Shown: one piece after another, positions 44,713 to 53,504 of the stretch
Numbering within the stretch: the first letter of the stretch is position 1
Layout: each line of letters opens with the position of its first letter
DNA from: Bacteroidales bacterium
Lineage (GTDB): Bacteria; Bacteroidota; Bacteroidia; Bacteroidales; UBA932
DNA: 64,000 bases
Direction of reading: 5' to 3'
NCBI GenBank assembly: GCA_022647615.1
Contig: JALCKZ010000001.1
Location: forward strand, 1,662,178 to 1,726,177
Position numbers and translations under genes: made by a program
The notes under the pieces: model-generated
What the model saw: the letters and a program-made list of their open reading frames with translations, nothing else
Databases searched by the model: none
What the model was told of the DNA's origin: nothing

Positions 44713-47376
44713 ATGAGGCCTTCATTACTTCTTGCACTTATTCTATTGTTATGCAGTAGCGTAGCGGCACAGCAGGTAAACATAAGCGGTGCAGTTAGAT
44801 ACAAAGATACCGGAGAACCTGCCGCAGGGAGCAATGTGTTGTTATTCTCCAAAGACGGCAAGTCTCTGCTCAGTTATTCGTCTGCAAATTCTTCTGGGAA
44901 TTACAGTGTAAATTATTCTGGTAATCGCGACAGTTTGCTGCTTAAAATTACAGGATTCAACATAAAAACAGTGGAAAGGAGAATAAAAAATATTTCTCAA
45001 AAGATTGATTTCACTGTTTCTGCACAAGCCTTAAAGCTTGATGATGTGGTGGTTAAGCCCAAGGCGATAACAAGGAGAAGTGATACATTAAGTTACAATG
45101 TTTCCGCTTACAGAGATTCTATGGATTTTGCAATTGCGGATGTGATGAAAAAAATGCCTGGCATTACGGTTAAAAGTTCCGGTGAAGTACTCTACAACGG
45201 CAAGAGCATCAGCAAGTTCTACATAGAAGGCATGGATATGATGGGAAGCAAATACGGACTGGCGGTAAATAACATTCCTTCCAAAGATGTTGCCGCCGTG
45301 CAAGTTCTGGAGAATCATCAGCCAATAAAATCTATGAGAGATAAAGTCTTTTCTGATGCTGTGGCTTTGAACCTAAAATTGAGAAACAAGTCAAAAGGAG
45401 TGTTTGCATATACATTGACTGGAGGGGGCGGATACAGGCCTCTAATGTGGAATGCGGGTGCGGTACTAATGCAATTTAAATCTAAGTTCCAGTTCTTTAC
45501 AACGTATAAAAGTAATAATAGCGGGAGTGATATTTTATCTGAAATGTCTTCTCTATATGGAACCAAACAGGAGATTGGTTCTATGATTGATGTACATTTT
45601 CCAAGCGCTCCAAATACCGGACTTTCCAGATATATGGACAATAAGACGCAGGCAATTTCTATTAATTCAATTTTCAAGCTTAGTGAGGAGAAAGACAACA
45701 CACTAAAGTTTAATCTGAACTATTACCATGATATTCAAAAGTTTAATTCTTTTTCAAATACGGTTTATTATATTGACGGCAAAGAACCAATTGATATTAA
45801 GGAAAATACGCATGCATATTCAGGTACGGACAATATAGATTTAAGTTCATCTTTTGTTGCAAACAACTCAAAATCTTATTTTTCCAATAAGTTCGATTTT
45901 ACTTCACAATGGAATAAAAATCATGGTAGTGTTATTACGGGAGGGGATACCTGCCTGCAAAGAATGAGGATGCCTGCATATAAATTGAGAGATAATACTT
46001 TTGTTGTTCAATATTTTGGAAATACGCGTTGTGCATTTAGTGCAAATCTTTCATATCTTCATTTGCCTTCTATGCTAAGAGTTAGTCCTGTTATATATCC
46101 GGAAATCTTTGGAGATGTGTCTTCGTCAGGAAAGAGTGCTGTGCAAAATACTGGTATTGACTCGTTTAACGCCTCTTCTTCTGCTGAGATAGAGTATAGA
46201 GTTGGAAAATTTAGTTTTGGATGTGTGCCTGCAGTGTCATTACAACATTACAAGATGACAAGCTCTTTGTACCAGGATAACGCGGCTGCATCAGGGACTT
46301 TATCGGGTCCTTCAGCCCCGGACTCTCTGAATAACAATCTAATATCCAAGCGTCTGGACGGTTATTTTACGGGAGATGTTACATATGCAAGGGATGATAT
46401 CAATATTTCTTTGATGTGCACTGCGGATTTTGCATACCTTAAGATTAATGACCGGCAACTGCACAATATTGATAATCAGCATAAATTGATGCTATCTCCA
46501 AGTGTTACCGTTAACTATCAGATTTCGCCCGGATATAAGGCCTATGCTGGAGCTTCAGCAAATAATTCTATGGGAATGGGAGATTCAAATTATAGCGGCT
46601 ATATAATGAGCGAATACAGAACGGTCTCAGGAAGTGAGGGCAAAGTATCCAAAATAAGTAACCAAAACTGTTATATCGGATTGGATTATGCAGATGCAAT
46701 ATCAGAACTATTTTACTCTTTTAAAGCAAGTTGCAGCCATGCAAAGTATAATCTTATGTATGGAGTAAAATACTATGGTTCTCTCTCTAAAGTGGAGTCC
46801 TATGAGATTGATAATAATACCTCTGGCTATACACTTTCCGGGCAAATAGGTAAAGGCTTTTTAGACGGCAAGGCAAAAATTTCTATTCCTCTCTCTTACT
46901 CTGTTAATAATTCACATGTCTTAAGGCAAGGGGAGATTATGAAAATACGTACAAGAAGCATTGTTCCTTCAATGGAATTCAATGTAAAAATCTCCAAAGT
47001 ATTTGGGGCCAAGTACAATATATATTACTTCTGGAACAAAAGTTACATTAAAAATAGTTCGTTCAAGATGGATGCAGTCAATTCAATTCATCAATATATG
47101 GACTTTGATTTTGTATTTCCAAAAGGCATCAGCTTTTCCATATCCGGAGAACATTATTTCAATGACGGAATCTCATCCGGCAGCAAAAATATGTTCTTTG
47201 CAGATGCCTATTTATCTATAAAAAAAGGAAAATTCGAGTACATGATTAACTGCCGCAACTTGCTGAATACTAAAAATTTCAAAAGAAGGGTCTTTACAGA
47301 CATCACAGACTATGAATATAACTACAAGCTCCGTCCGCTCTCAGTACTTTTTACCGTAAGGTTTTCATTGAGGTAA
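44713..47376 (+). CDS. Carboxypeptidase-regulatory-domain outer-membrane barrel protein 2
   Basis: 887 residues, nearly identical to the protein at 28077: differences seen include the third residue (Pro for His), Gln for Glu in the SSLYQDN stretch and Asp for Asn in FKMDAVNS. Same layout: signal peptide, CarboxypepD_reg-like domain, plug-like region, barrel ending LFTVRFSLR. Many of the nucleotide differences between copies are synonymous, so both copies may be under selection or only recently duplicated. Its last 55 bp overlap the tail of the convergent aspartyl protease gene. Confidence 0.85.
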   Translation: MRPSLLLALILLLCSSVAAQQVNISGAVRYKDTGEPAAGSNVLLFSKDGKSLLSYSSANSSGNYSVNYSGNRDSLLLKITGFNIKTVERRIKNISQKIDFTVSAQALKLDDVVVKPKAITRRSDTLSYNVSAYRDSMDFAIADVMKKMPGITVKSSGEVLYNGKSISKFYIEGMDMMGSKYGLAVNNIPSKDVAAVQVLENHQPIKSMRDKVFSDAVALNLKLRNKSKGVFAYTLTGGGGYRPLMWNAGAVLMQFKSKFQFFTTYKSNNSGSDILSEMSSLYGTKQEIGSMIDVHFPSAPNTGLSRYMDNKTQAISINSIFKLSEEKDNTLKFNLNYYHDIQKFNSFSNTVYYIDGKEPIDIKENTHAYSGTDNIDLSSSFVANNSKSYFSNKFDFTSQWNKNHGSVITGGDTCLQRMRMPAYKLRDNTFVVQYFGNTRCAFSANLSYLHLPSMLRVSPVIYPEIFGDVSSSGKSAVQNTGIDSFNASSSAEIEYRVGKFSFGCVPAVSLQHYKMTSSLYQDNAAASGTLSGPSAPDSLNNNLISKRLDGYFTGDVTYARDDINISLMCTADFAYLKINDRQLHNIDNQHKLMLSPSVTVNYQISPGYKAYAGASANNSMGMGDSNYSGYIMSEYRTVSGSEGKVSKISNQNCYIGLDYADAISELFYSFKASCSHAKYNLMYGVKYYGSLSKVESYEIDNNTSGYTLSGQIGKGFLDGKAKISIPLSYSVNNSHVLRQGEIMKIRTRSIVPSMEFNVKISKVFGAKYNIYYFWNKSYIKNSSFKMDAVNSIHQYMDFDFVFPKGISFSISGEHYFNDGISSGSKNMFFADAYLSIKKGKFEYMINCRNLLNTKNFKRRVFTDITDYEYNYKLRPLSVLFTVRFSLR

Positions 47377-48575
47377 GGCGGCAAAGACATTTTGATACCT
47401 TTTCTAATTATTCTAAAATGTAATATTTTCCCGACAGTTTCTTTTTTGAAATAGGTTGGCGTGATTGACATTGGTGAACGGCCGTTAACGCTCGTTATGA
47501 CATCTCCTTTCCTGATACCAGCTTTATAGAATAGTCCGGATGGATTTGTATTACAAACGGCCAAATAACCCTCTTTAGTTGAGTATGTTACCATTTGAGT
47601 ATTTGTCTGCTCTAAGTTGATATCATCCAAACTTTTATTGTTGTTGATTTTTGACAGGTATATTTTCTTAAATCTTAAATCCATAATAACATGAAATCTC
47701 CATAGCCAACTTAAACCAAGAATATTTATATAATCGCCAGAACTTCTCTGATACATTATTTGTAAAGAGTCATTTACAACATTTGCTTCATTTATAAAAA
47801 ATAGGATGTTATTTACTTGGCCGCTTCTGTAGTTGAGTAAATACTCAAAATTGATTGAATGTTTTTTTATGTTTTCAATAAAGCCGTCATCCCTTTTCCC
47901 TAAAAATGTCACATCACCGGTATTTCCTGTATCAATCAAAAAATCACCAGAATAACTTAATGAATACAAGCCTTGTGTAAATTTCATCTCCATCCCGGAA
48001 ATGAAAAAGTTTTTAGATTTATTTATGTGTTTTATGCTGTAAGAAATACACTTATCTTCTTTATATACAGTGTCTTCTACAGATATTTCATTATTTGCAA
48101 AGTTTATATCCCATACGTGTTTATCTCCCTCCGGAATAGAAAAATATCCGTCAATATGATATTTTATCCTTGTGTTATCTATTGTAAATCCATTGAATAT
48201 GAGATTTTTGTCACCTATGGATAACCTTACTTTTGAGGTTGATGATAAGTGTTTCTCCTTGTACAATGGTTCAGGCTCAAACCCATTAGACATGTCTTTT
48301 TCTTGATACTTAAGTTTGTCATTTTTAAAGATAGAATCTGCAACTGCCTTATCAATCACAACCTTGCCGGCACCTCCTGTATCAAACATAAGATTTAGTG
48401 TGTAGTCGTTGACCTTAACCGGGACAATAATTCTTTTGTCACCGTTAATGCTGAAATTAATTGCATGTCTTTGGTGCACGGCAATTGTATCCTGTGTGTC
48501 TGCAGCCCACAGCATTTGCAGCGGAACGATGGCCAGAATAGCTAGAAAAGTGAGATGTTCAATGACTTTCTCCAT
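47322..48575 (-). CDS. Aspartyl protease-like protein with PDZ domain, N-terminus borrowed from a histidine kinase
   Basis: 417 residues. There are two retropepsin-like half sites (LMFDTGGAGKVVIDKA at about 63-78 and FLIDTGNTGDVTFLG in the middle), then a PDZ-like region (LFYKAGIRKGDVITSVNGRS). The first 23 residues, EKVIEHLTFLAILAIVPLQM, copy the start of kinase 1 (KKVVEYLSFLAIIAIVPLQM), and the DNA upstream is shared too. The kinase leader and promoter thus appear fused to a protease body and would now act as a membrane anchor or signal. The last residues are read from the antisense of the barrel gene, so the natural C-terminus was replaced at the duplication boundary. Function unknown. Confidence 0.75.
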   Translation of the reverse strand: MEKVIEHLTFLAILAIVPLQMLWAADTQDTIAVHQRHAINFSINGDKRIIVPVKVNDYTLNLMFDTGGAGKVVIDKAVADSIFKNDKLKYQEKDMSNGFEPEPLYKEKHLSSTSKVRLSIGDKNLIFNGFTIDNTRIKYHIDGYFSIPEGDKHVWDINFANNEISVEDTVYKEDKCISYSIKHINKSKNFFISGMEMKFTQGLYSLSYSGDFLIDTGNTGDVTFLGKRDDGFIENIKKHSINFEYLLNYRSGQVNNILFFINEANVVNDSLQIMYQRSSGDYINILGLSWLWRFHVIMDLRFKKIYLSKINNNKSLDDINLEQTNTQMVTYSTKEGYLAVCNTNPSGLFYKAGIRKGDVITSVNGRSPMSITPTYFKKETVGKILHFRIIRKGIKMSLPPYLNENLTVKSTESGRSL

Positions 48576-48600
48576 TATAATTGTAAACTTATAAAAACTT

Positions 48601-48637
48601 TATGTCTCCCAGAAAAAAATGACAATTTGGAGACATA
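48601..48637. promoter_or_regulatory. 9-bp perfect inverted repeat in shared upstream element, copy 4
   Basis: TATGTCTCC (48601-48609) and GGAGACATA (48629-48637) flank a 19-bp A-rich spacer. The surrounding element extends to about 48665 and is shared with 26765-26833. It lies between the protease gene (minus) and GLPGLI 6 (plus). In the other copies the left arm is degenerate. Confidence 0.5.
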
Positions 48638-48692
48638 GATTTGTTTTTAGGTTGTTCAAATTTGTATGAGAAAAATCAAAAACAGATTTACT

Positions 48693-49666
48693 ATGAAAAA
48701 AATCAAACTATTGGCTATTGTTCATTTTTATACTTCTCTCCAGTAATAACAATTGGACAAATTCACACTCGCGGACTGTTTGGCGTCTATCACAGAGATG
48801 CGGCTGTGAAAAAGGTGATTGGGAAGTATAATTTTTCAGTTACTTACAAGTTCACGTATGCGATTGACACTGTAACAAAACATAAATATTTTGATATGCA
48901 TAATTTGGAGGTAGGAGATGCTTTTTCCAGATACTATAGTACTAATGCGGACAAGGTAGATTCCATTCTTCTAAAGGAGCGGGAGTATACTAAAACACAT
49001 CCCCATGCGTCAAAGTATGGTGCGCGTGGTGAGTATATAAACAGGTTTGATCATTCTGGGTGGATGCAGCCGTCTGAATTGGAGAGACAGGAAATGTTTT
49101 ATCAGAACTATCAGCAGAAAGGTGTTGTAACATGCAGGATACTAATTTGCAGGGTGGATTATGAATATACGGAGCCTCTGGGAGATTTCCACTGGAAGAT
49201 AGCAGACAGCAGTTCGTCCATTAAAGTTCTTGGGTATGGCTGTCAAGTTGCAACAGGCAATTTTAGAGGCAGAAACTATAAAGTCTATTTTACAGAGGAA
49301 ATTCCGGTAACGTGCGGACCATGGAAGTTTAATGGTTTGCCTGGATTGATATTAAGAGTAGAGGAGTCAAGCGGATTGTTCAAATGGGAGGCGGTAGGTA
49401 TAAGTCAGAAACCTGGTGACATATATATACATGATCCAAAGGCTTTTCCTTCAAAGAAATCATTGCTAGTAGTCAAAAAGGTTAGCAGGAAACAAGTTAT
49501 GAGTATGCAAAAGCTTGAATGGGAGGACCCTATGGGATTAATGAAGATGCATGATCCAAGTACGAATTATTATCGTGTGGACCTTAAGACCAATTCTATA
49601 TTGAACGAAAAGGAAACAGCATTAAAGAGAGCTAAATATTACATACCTCGTCTGGAACTGGAATAA
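48693..49666 (+). pseudogene. GLPGLI family protein 6, signal peptide frameshifted
   Basis: From the ATG at 48693 the first residues MKKIKLLAIV match GLPGLI 3. The frame then lacks one base near 48715-48720, and the rest (FLYFSPVITIGQIHTRGLFG onward) is in another frame to 49666. Adding one base would give 324 residues. The mature region is intact and nearly identical to GLPGLI 3 (CGPWKFNGLPGLILRVEESS). The only open start for the long frame is a TTG at 48641, which gives an N-terminus without a signal sequence, so secretion should fail. The gene is followed by a terminator and a 27-bp box, as after GLPGLI 3. Confidence 0.75.
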
Positions 49667-49677
49667 ATGTTTTTTAG

Positions 49678-49710
49678 TGCCTGTTTGTCTATACGACAAA
49701 CAGGCATTTC
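49678..49710 (+). terminator. Intrinsic terminator after GLPGLI 6
   Basis: TGCCTGTTTGTC (49678-49689) pairs with GACAAACAGGCA (49695-49706), 5-nt loop, short T run. It is a better stem than the copy at 35669, with compensated changes in both arms. Confidence 0.75.
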
Positions 49711-49748
49711 CGCCAGAACTGAGATCATCAATTTTGCTAAGTGCAAGA

Positions 49749-49796
49749 TTTTGATAGATTCATGATGATATATTTTAAGTATGCTTTGTAAATCTA
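49749..49796 (+). promoter_or_regulatory. 27-bp box upstream of the thioredoxin operon
   Basis: The box core TTGATAGATTCATGATGATA starts at 49750. The right part and the -7 element (TAAATCTA at 49789-49796) are less conserved than at 35740, but spacing is the same. Confidence 0.5.
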
Positions 49797-49805
49797 AAAA
49801 TTGAT

Positions 49806-49898
49806 ATGCCAATAGAACCAACTCTATATGAATGGCTTAGAGGAGACGAGGACTATCTTTACAGGGATTTTTTAAATAGGAGACAAATAGATGTTTAA
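49806..49898 (+). CDS. Possible 30-residue leader ORF
   Basis: Reads MPIEPTLYEWLRGDEDYLYR and ten more residues. Its stop overlaps the start codon of the thioredoxin-like gene (ATGTTTAA at 49891-49898), which could couple translation. It has no GG site or Cys, so it is not a precursor of the NP type. No homologue is known to me. Confidence 0.35.
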   Translation: MPIEPTLYEWLRGDEDYLYRDFLNRRQIDV

Positions 49899-51384
49899 TG
49901 TAAAAATTTGTATCTGCAACCTGATTCTCATTATGAGTTTCCTTCTGGCCCTATGCACAACCTGCTATGGACAAGAAAAGAATGCTGCAATTGGGTATCA
50001 CTCAAATACGTCCAATGTGGTAATCATTTTTAAGGATTGCCCCGATCACACTGGTACCAGCAAACTAACTAGCGGCGTTATGAGCATCATGCCCCCGCGC
50101 ATAGTTGAGTATGTAGATGCCATGCGCAGACTTCACAGTTTTTTTCCACGCATGTCTGGATGCGACACTTTAATTGTTCCAACATACAACGGCTTTGCGG
50201 AAGTTATGCACCGCAATCAAGTACGGGAGGACAACTACTATATGCTTAAAGCGGGTGATACAGTGCTGTTTACATACGGGCGAAATCTTAGGCCCATTAT
50301 AAAGAGTCTCTGCTCCTCCTACAATACATGGCTATACAATCTGCCGGAAGAGGATGCAAGATCTGTAGATAAAAAAACAGGCTACAATATATCTACCCTC
50401 TGTTATGCCAATGACATTAATATATGTTGGAAAAGAGGTTATAATATAAAAGAGTATCAAATTCCAAATATTGATTCTCTGAGGATTGTCCTAAAATCTT
50501 ATCAACAAGATTACAATGCAAAATTGGATTCTCTTGTTTCCTCCAGACGCATAACACATTGGTATGCAGATTATTTAAAGAGACATGACACATTAACTGC
50601 CATCCTTCACGGCAATCTTGTAACTCTTCGCCGTTACTCCAAGCCAATCATTGCGTCAGACTCAATGATGCACTATACGTTTGCACACCATCTAGCTCAA
50701 AGTGCATATTTCCCCATGGATGAAAAAGGGTTTGCAGCTATTTCTCAAGACAGCACAATTTCTATATATGCAAGAATTTCTATCCTTAAAAATTCTATGG
50801 CTGATTTGTCAACTAATCAATATGGCTGGCACCACTATCCTAAGGAACTTGTTGACAAATGCAGTAAAATATACATAAAACTATCGGGAGACAAAGAATT
50901 TATCTTGGAAATTGACGCCGTAAAACCAACATATTCAGGAAAATACACAATCGACCTCACACTATTGAACGTTGGCGGTAAAAAAACTTCTCTGTCTGAT
51001 GTGCTTAATAAATACAAAGGCAAGTTTATTTATTTGGATATCTGGGCATCTTGGTGCGGGCCATGTGTTGGCGGTATGCCTGCTGCACTCAAACTCCGCA
51101 AAGAGTACAAGGGAAAAAATATTGCATTTGTCTATTTTGATTCTGGAGACAAAGTTCCGGAGACTTGGCGCAGAGCTATTGAGAAATATAAAATTTCTGA
51201 GGAGGGAGGCGATAATTACCTGATTACCAACATCGATAATAGCAAATTCGTAAAAGAGATTGGACTTAGTAAAATTCCCCGCATGCTGATATTTGACAAA
51301 ACAGGAAAAATAATCAACCTTGACGCCCCACGCCCCGGCACTCCGGAATTGAAAAAAATATTGGACAGTTTAACCAATCAATAA
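49891..51384 (+). CDS. Secreted TlpA-like thioredoxin-fold protein
   Basis: 497 residues with an N-terminal signal (ending TTCYGQ). A region of about 330 residues of unknown fold (Tyr/Lys rich) comes first, then a C-terminal thioredoxin domain with active site WASWCGPCVGGMP (Cys about 388 and 391) and the cis-Pro in SKIPRMLIF. Related Bacteroidota proteins act as periplasmic thiol reductases. In an island of CxCxC peptides a role in keeping or forming Cys bonds is attractive but unproven. It is followed by GLPGLI 7 after 1 bp and preceded by a 27-bp box, so it belongs to the same regulon. Confidence 0.87.
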   Translation: MFNVKICICNLILIMSFLLALCTTCYGQEKNAAIGYHSNTSNVVIIFKDCPDHTGTSKLTSGVMSIMPPRIVEYVDAMRRLHSFFPRMSGCDTLIVPTYNGFAEVMHRNQVREDNYYMLKAGDTVLFTYGRNLRPIIKSLCSSYNTWLYNLPEEDARSVDKKTGYNISTLCYANDINICWKRGYNIKEYQIPNIDSLRIVLKSYQQDYNAKLDSLVSSRRITHWYADYLKRHDTLTAILHGNLVTLRRYSKPIIASDSMMHYTFAHHLAQSAYFPMDEKGFAAISQDSTISIYARISILKNSMADLSTNQYGWHHYPKELVDKCSKIYIKLSGDKEFILEIDAVKPTYSGKYTIDLTLLNVGGKKTSLSDVLNKYKGKFIYLDIWASWCGPCVGGMPAALKLRKEYKGKNIAFVYFDSGDKVPETWRRAIEKYKISEEGGDNYLITNIDNSKFVKEIGLSKIPRMLIFDKTGKIINLDAPRPGTPELKKILDSLTNQ

Positions 51385-51385
51385 T

Positions 51386-52303
51386 ATGAAAAAGCTCAAA
51401 TTTATATTTACTCTTTTTTTGTTTTCTTTTACGGCGTTACCTCTTAATGCTCAATACTTTTCACCATACGGGAGGGATATTGCAAGCAAAAAGCCAATAG
51501 GTTCTTACAACCTATCTGTAACATATAACTTCACATACATAAGAGATACAACAAATAAGCGCCGTAAGATTGATATTGAAAAACTGGAAATAGGAAAAGA
51601 GTTCTCAAGATATTACAGCGTACTTGCTGAACAGCAGGACTCTTCTGTATGCAATGCACTTAATACGGCAAACGGAAAAGGGCATAGTTCCAATATGTTT
51701 TTTTATTCCGGGCAACCGGAGAGGTATGAAGACATATATCTTAATTACCCAAAGAAGGGTACATTAACATGCAGAACAGAACTCTTTGATACAGACTATG
51801 AATACACAGAATCATTGCCGCACTTTAAGTGGAGTTTTAAAGATGGGTTTGAAGAAATCATGGGGTACAAATGCAAAATTGCTACAACTACTTTTAGAGG
51901 AAGGAGTTATGAGGTGTGGTTTACTGAAGAGATTCCAACAACATACGGTCCGTGGAAATTCAATGGACTGCCTGGTCTTATCATGAAGGTAAGGGATGAT
52001 AAAGGATGGTTTATCTGGGAGGCAACGGGGATTAGCCAAGAAATCGGAAATATTTACATATATGATCCTGCTTACGGCAAAACAAAAGGGCATGAAAAAT
52101 TCTTCATAAAAAAAATTACTAGGAAACAATTGCGTGCATTACAAAAAATGGAGTGGGATGACCCTATATCAATTGCATTACTGCATAAATGTTACACATA
52201 TAAGCTTTATAAAAACAATGGGATACCCACTTCAGAACTTGTTAGAAAAGAGGATTATGCAAGTTTTAGAACTCCATACATTCCTCCGTTGGAACTGGAA
52301 TAG
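51386..52303 (+). CDS. GLPGLI family protein 7
   Basis: 305 residues, signal peptide ending LPLNAQ. The hallmark segment is YGPWKFNGLPGLIMKVRDDK. Nearly identical at DNA and protein level to GLPGLI 8 at 53505 (Arg for Thr in MKVRDD is one of the few changes). Overlap-like spacing with the thioredoxin gene indicates co-translation. Tail residues YIPPLELE match the ends of GLPGLI 2, 3 and 6. Confidence 0.9.
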   Translation: MKKLKFIFTLFLFSFTALPLNAQYFSPYGRDIASKKPIGSYNLSVTYNFTYIRDTTNKRRKIDIEKLEIGKEFSRYYSVLAEQQDSSVCNALNTANGKGHSSNMFFYSGQPERYEDIYLNYPKKGTLTCRTELFDTDYEYTESLPHFKWSFKDGFEEIMGYKCKIATTTFRGRSYEVWFTEEIPTTYGPWKFNGLPGLIMKVRDDKGWFIWEATGISQEIGNIYIYDPAYGKTKGHEKFFIKKITRKQLRALQKMEWDDPISIALLHKCYTYKLYKNNGIPTSELVRKEDYASFRTPYIPPLELE

Positions 52304-52321
52304 ACTTTTAATATCTAAAAA

Positions 52322-53500
52322 ATGAGAGCAATTAAATACGGGTTAGCGCTTTTATTTATTTCATGTTGCATTATTTGTTTTTGCAGCAATTCATGCAGAC
52401 AAGCAAGTGCTGCTGTAGATGCAAAGGATAGTCTAATTGTCATAAATATAGATAGTTTACCTAATGGTCCTGTGCCTCCGATGGACTCTATTTATAGCGG
52501 TTATAAATACATTGTAGATAAGTATGGCAGTCATTTTAATGATGACGTATCATTTGGCTACATGGTTTATGATGAAAACCACAATTTTATTACATATGAT
52601 CAATCGTTATCAAAAGTAACACTATATGATAGCACAGGAAATTTCAAATTTTATGTTGGAAAAAGTGGGCAGTATAGTTATAAAGGTGAATATCAGACAA
52701 GTATTGCAAGGGGCGGTGCCGGGAATGGTATAATATATATAGTTGATGACTTGCATTCCATAGTGCAGAAATACGATTATCACAACAAGTACCTGGGATA
52801 TTTTAGCATATCGTCTGTAGATATAAAAAGACATCCAGAGTTGAATGGAATGTCAAAGGGGAAAATATGCGATGATGTAATTCCTCTACCTGACGGAAGG
52901 CTAGCTGTGCATTACGCTTATTGGGCTGGAAATCTTCCATACAATTATGTGTTGATGGGAAGAAATAATAAGATTGATGCCACAAAAAAAACTATGGATA
53001 AATACAATGGCGTTGATAAAGTTGCTATTCTTCCTCAATCATGGCACTACTATTACAATAGCAGCTTGTATGTTAAAGATTTATCTGACACAGTATATTG
53101 CATTTCCGGCAATCGGTTTATTCCAAAATATGTTTTTGAAACAAAAAATAGTCTAAGGAAACTTGTTGATGCCTATGGTGTAAATATTATTGACACAGAA
53201 ATATTCAAATTAAAAAAACACTATTACAGAATCGGGAAAATACAGGAGACAAAAAATTATCTATTTTTCTCTTTCTATAGCTTTCCTCCATGTGGATATA
53301 TAAACTATTGTTGTTACGATAAAAAGACAGGAAAGGCATATAAGATGTTCCTTGGTGGACAAGAACCTGAATTAAAATTTAGCAATCAAAAAGACACAAC
53401 TGATTATATATTAGCTAATTGCTTTTTTTATCCAATAATTAATAATTCATCAGTTGGTTGGGGTAAAAAAGGTAGAGTAAGGTTATATGTCAAACACTAA
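52322..53500 (+). CDS. Six-bladed beta-propeller-like secreted (lipo)protein, possibly truncated
   Basis: 392 residues. The N-terminus is hydrophobic and Cys-rich (ISCCIICFCSNSCRQ), compatible with a lipoprotein signal. The body has propeller-like repeats (FVYD/ITYDQSLSKVTLYDSTGN, GGAGNGIIYIVDDLHSIVQK, IPLPDGRLAVHY), as in the 6-bladed propeller proteins common in Bacteroidota. The end (GWGKKGRVRLYVKH) stops right at the start of the duplicated GLPGLI 8 block and may be shortened. It is inserted between two near-identical GLPGLI genes. Function unknown. Confidence 0.7.
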   Translation: MRAIKYGLALLFISCCIICFCSNSCRQASAAVDAKDSLIVINIDSLPNGPVPPMDSIYSGYKYIVDKYGSHFNDDVSFGYMVYDENHNFITYDQSLSKVTLYDSTGNFKFYVGKSGQYSYKGEYQTSIARGGAGNGIIYIVDDLHSIVQKYDYHNKYLGYFSISSVDIKRHPELNGMSKGKICDDVIPLPDGRLAVHYAYWAGNLPYNYVLMGRNNKIDATKKTMDKYNGVDKVAILPQSWHYYYNSSLYVKDLSDTVYCISGNRFIPKYVFETKNSLRKLVDAYGVNIIDTEIFKLKKHYYRIGKIQETKNYLFFSFYSFPPCGYINYCCYDKKTGKAYKMFLGGQEPELKFSNQKDTTDYILANCFFYPIINNSSVGWGKKGRVRLYVKH

Positions 53501-53504
53501 TAAC

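Larger units (their letters stand above)
43403..47382 (+). repeat. Segmental duplication, copy 2 (full form)
   Basis: Full-length counterpart of 27786-30746. The right end cuts into the tail of the convergent aspartyl protease gene. Confidence 0.85.

Noticed and set aside
48641..48692. Upstream TTG start for GLPGLI 6
   Set aside because: It gives a hydrophilic N-terminus without a signal peptide; the twin gene shows the true start corresponds to 48693 in another frame.
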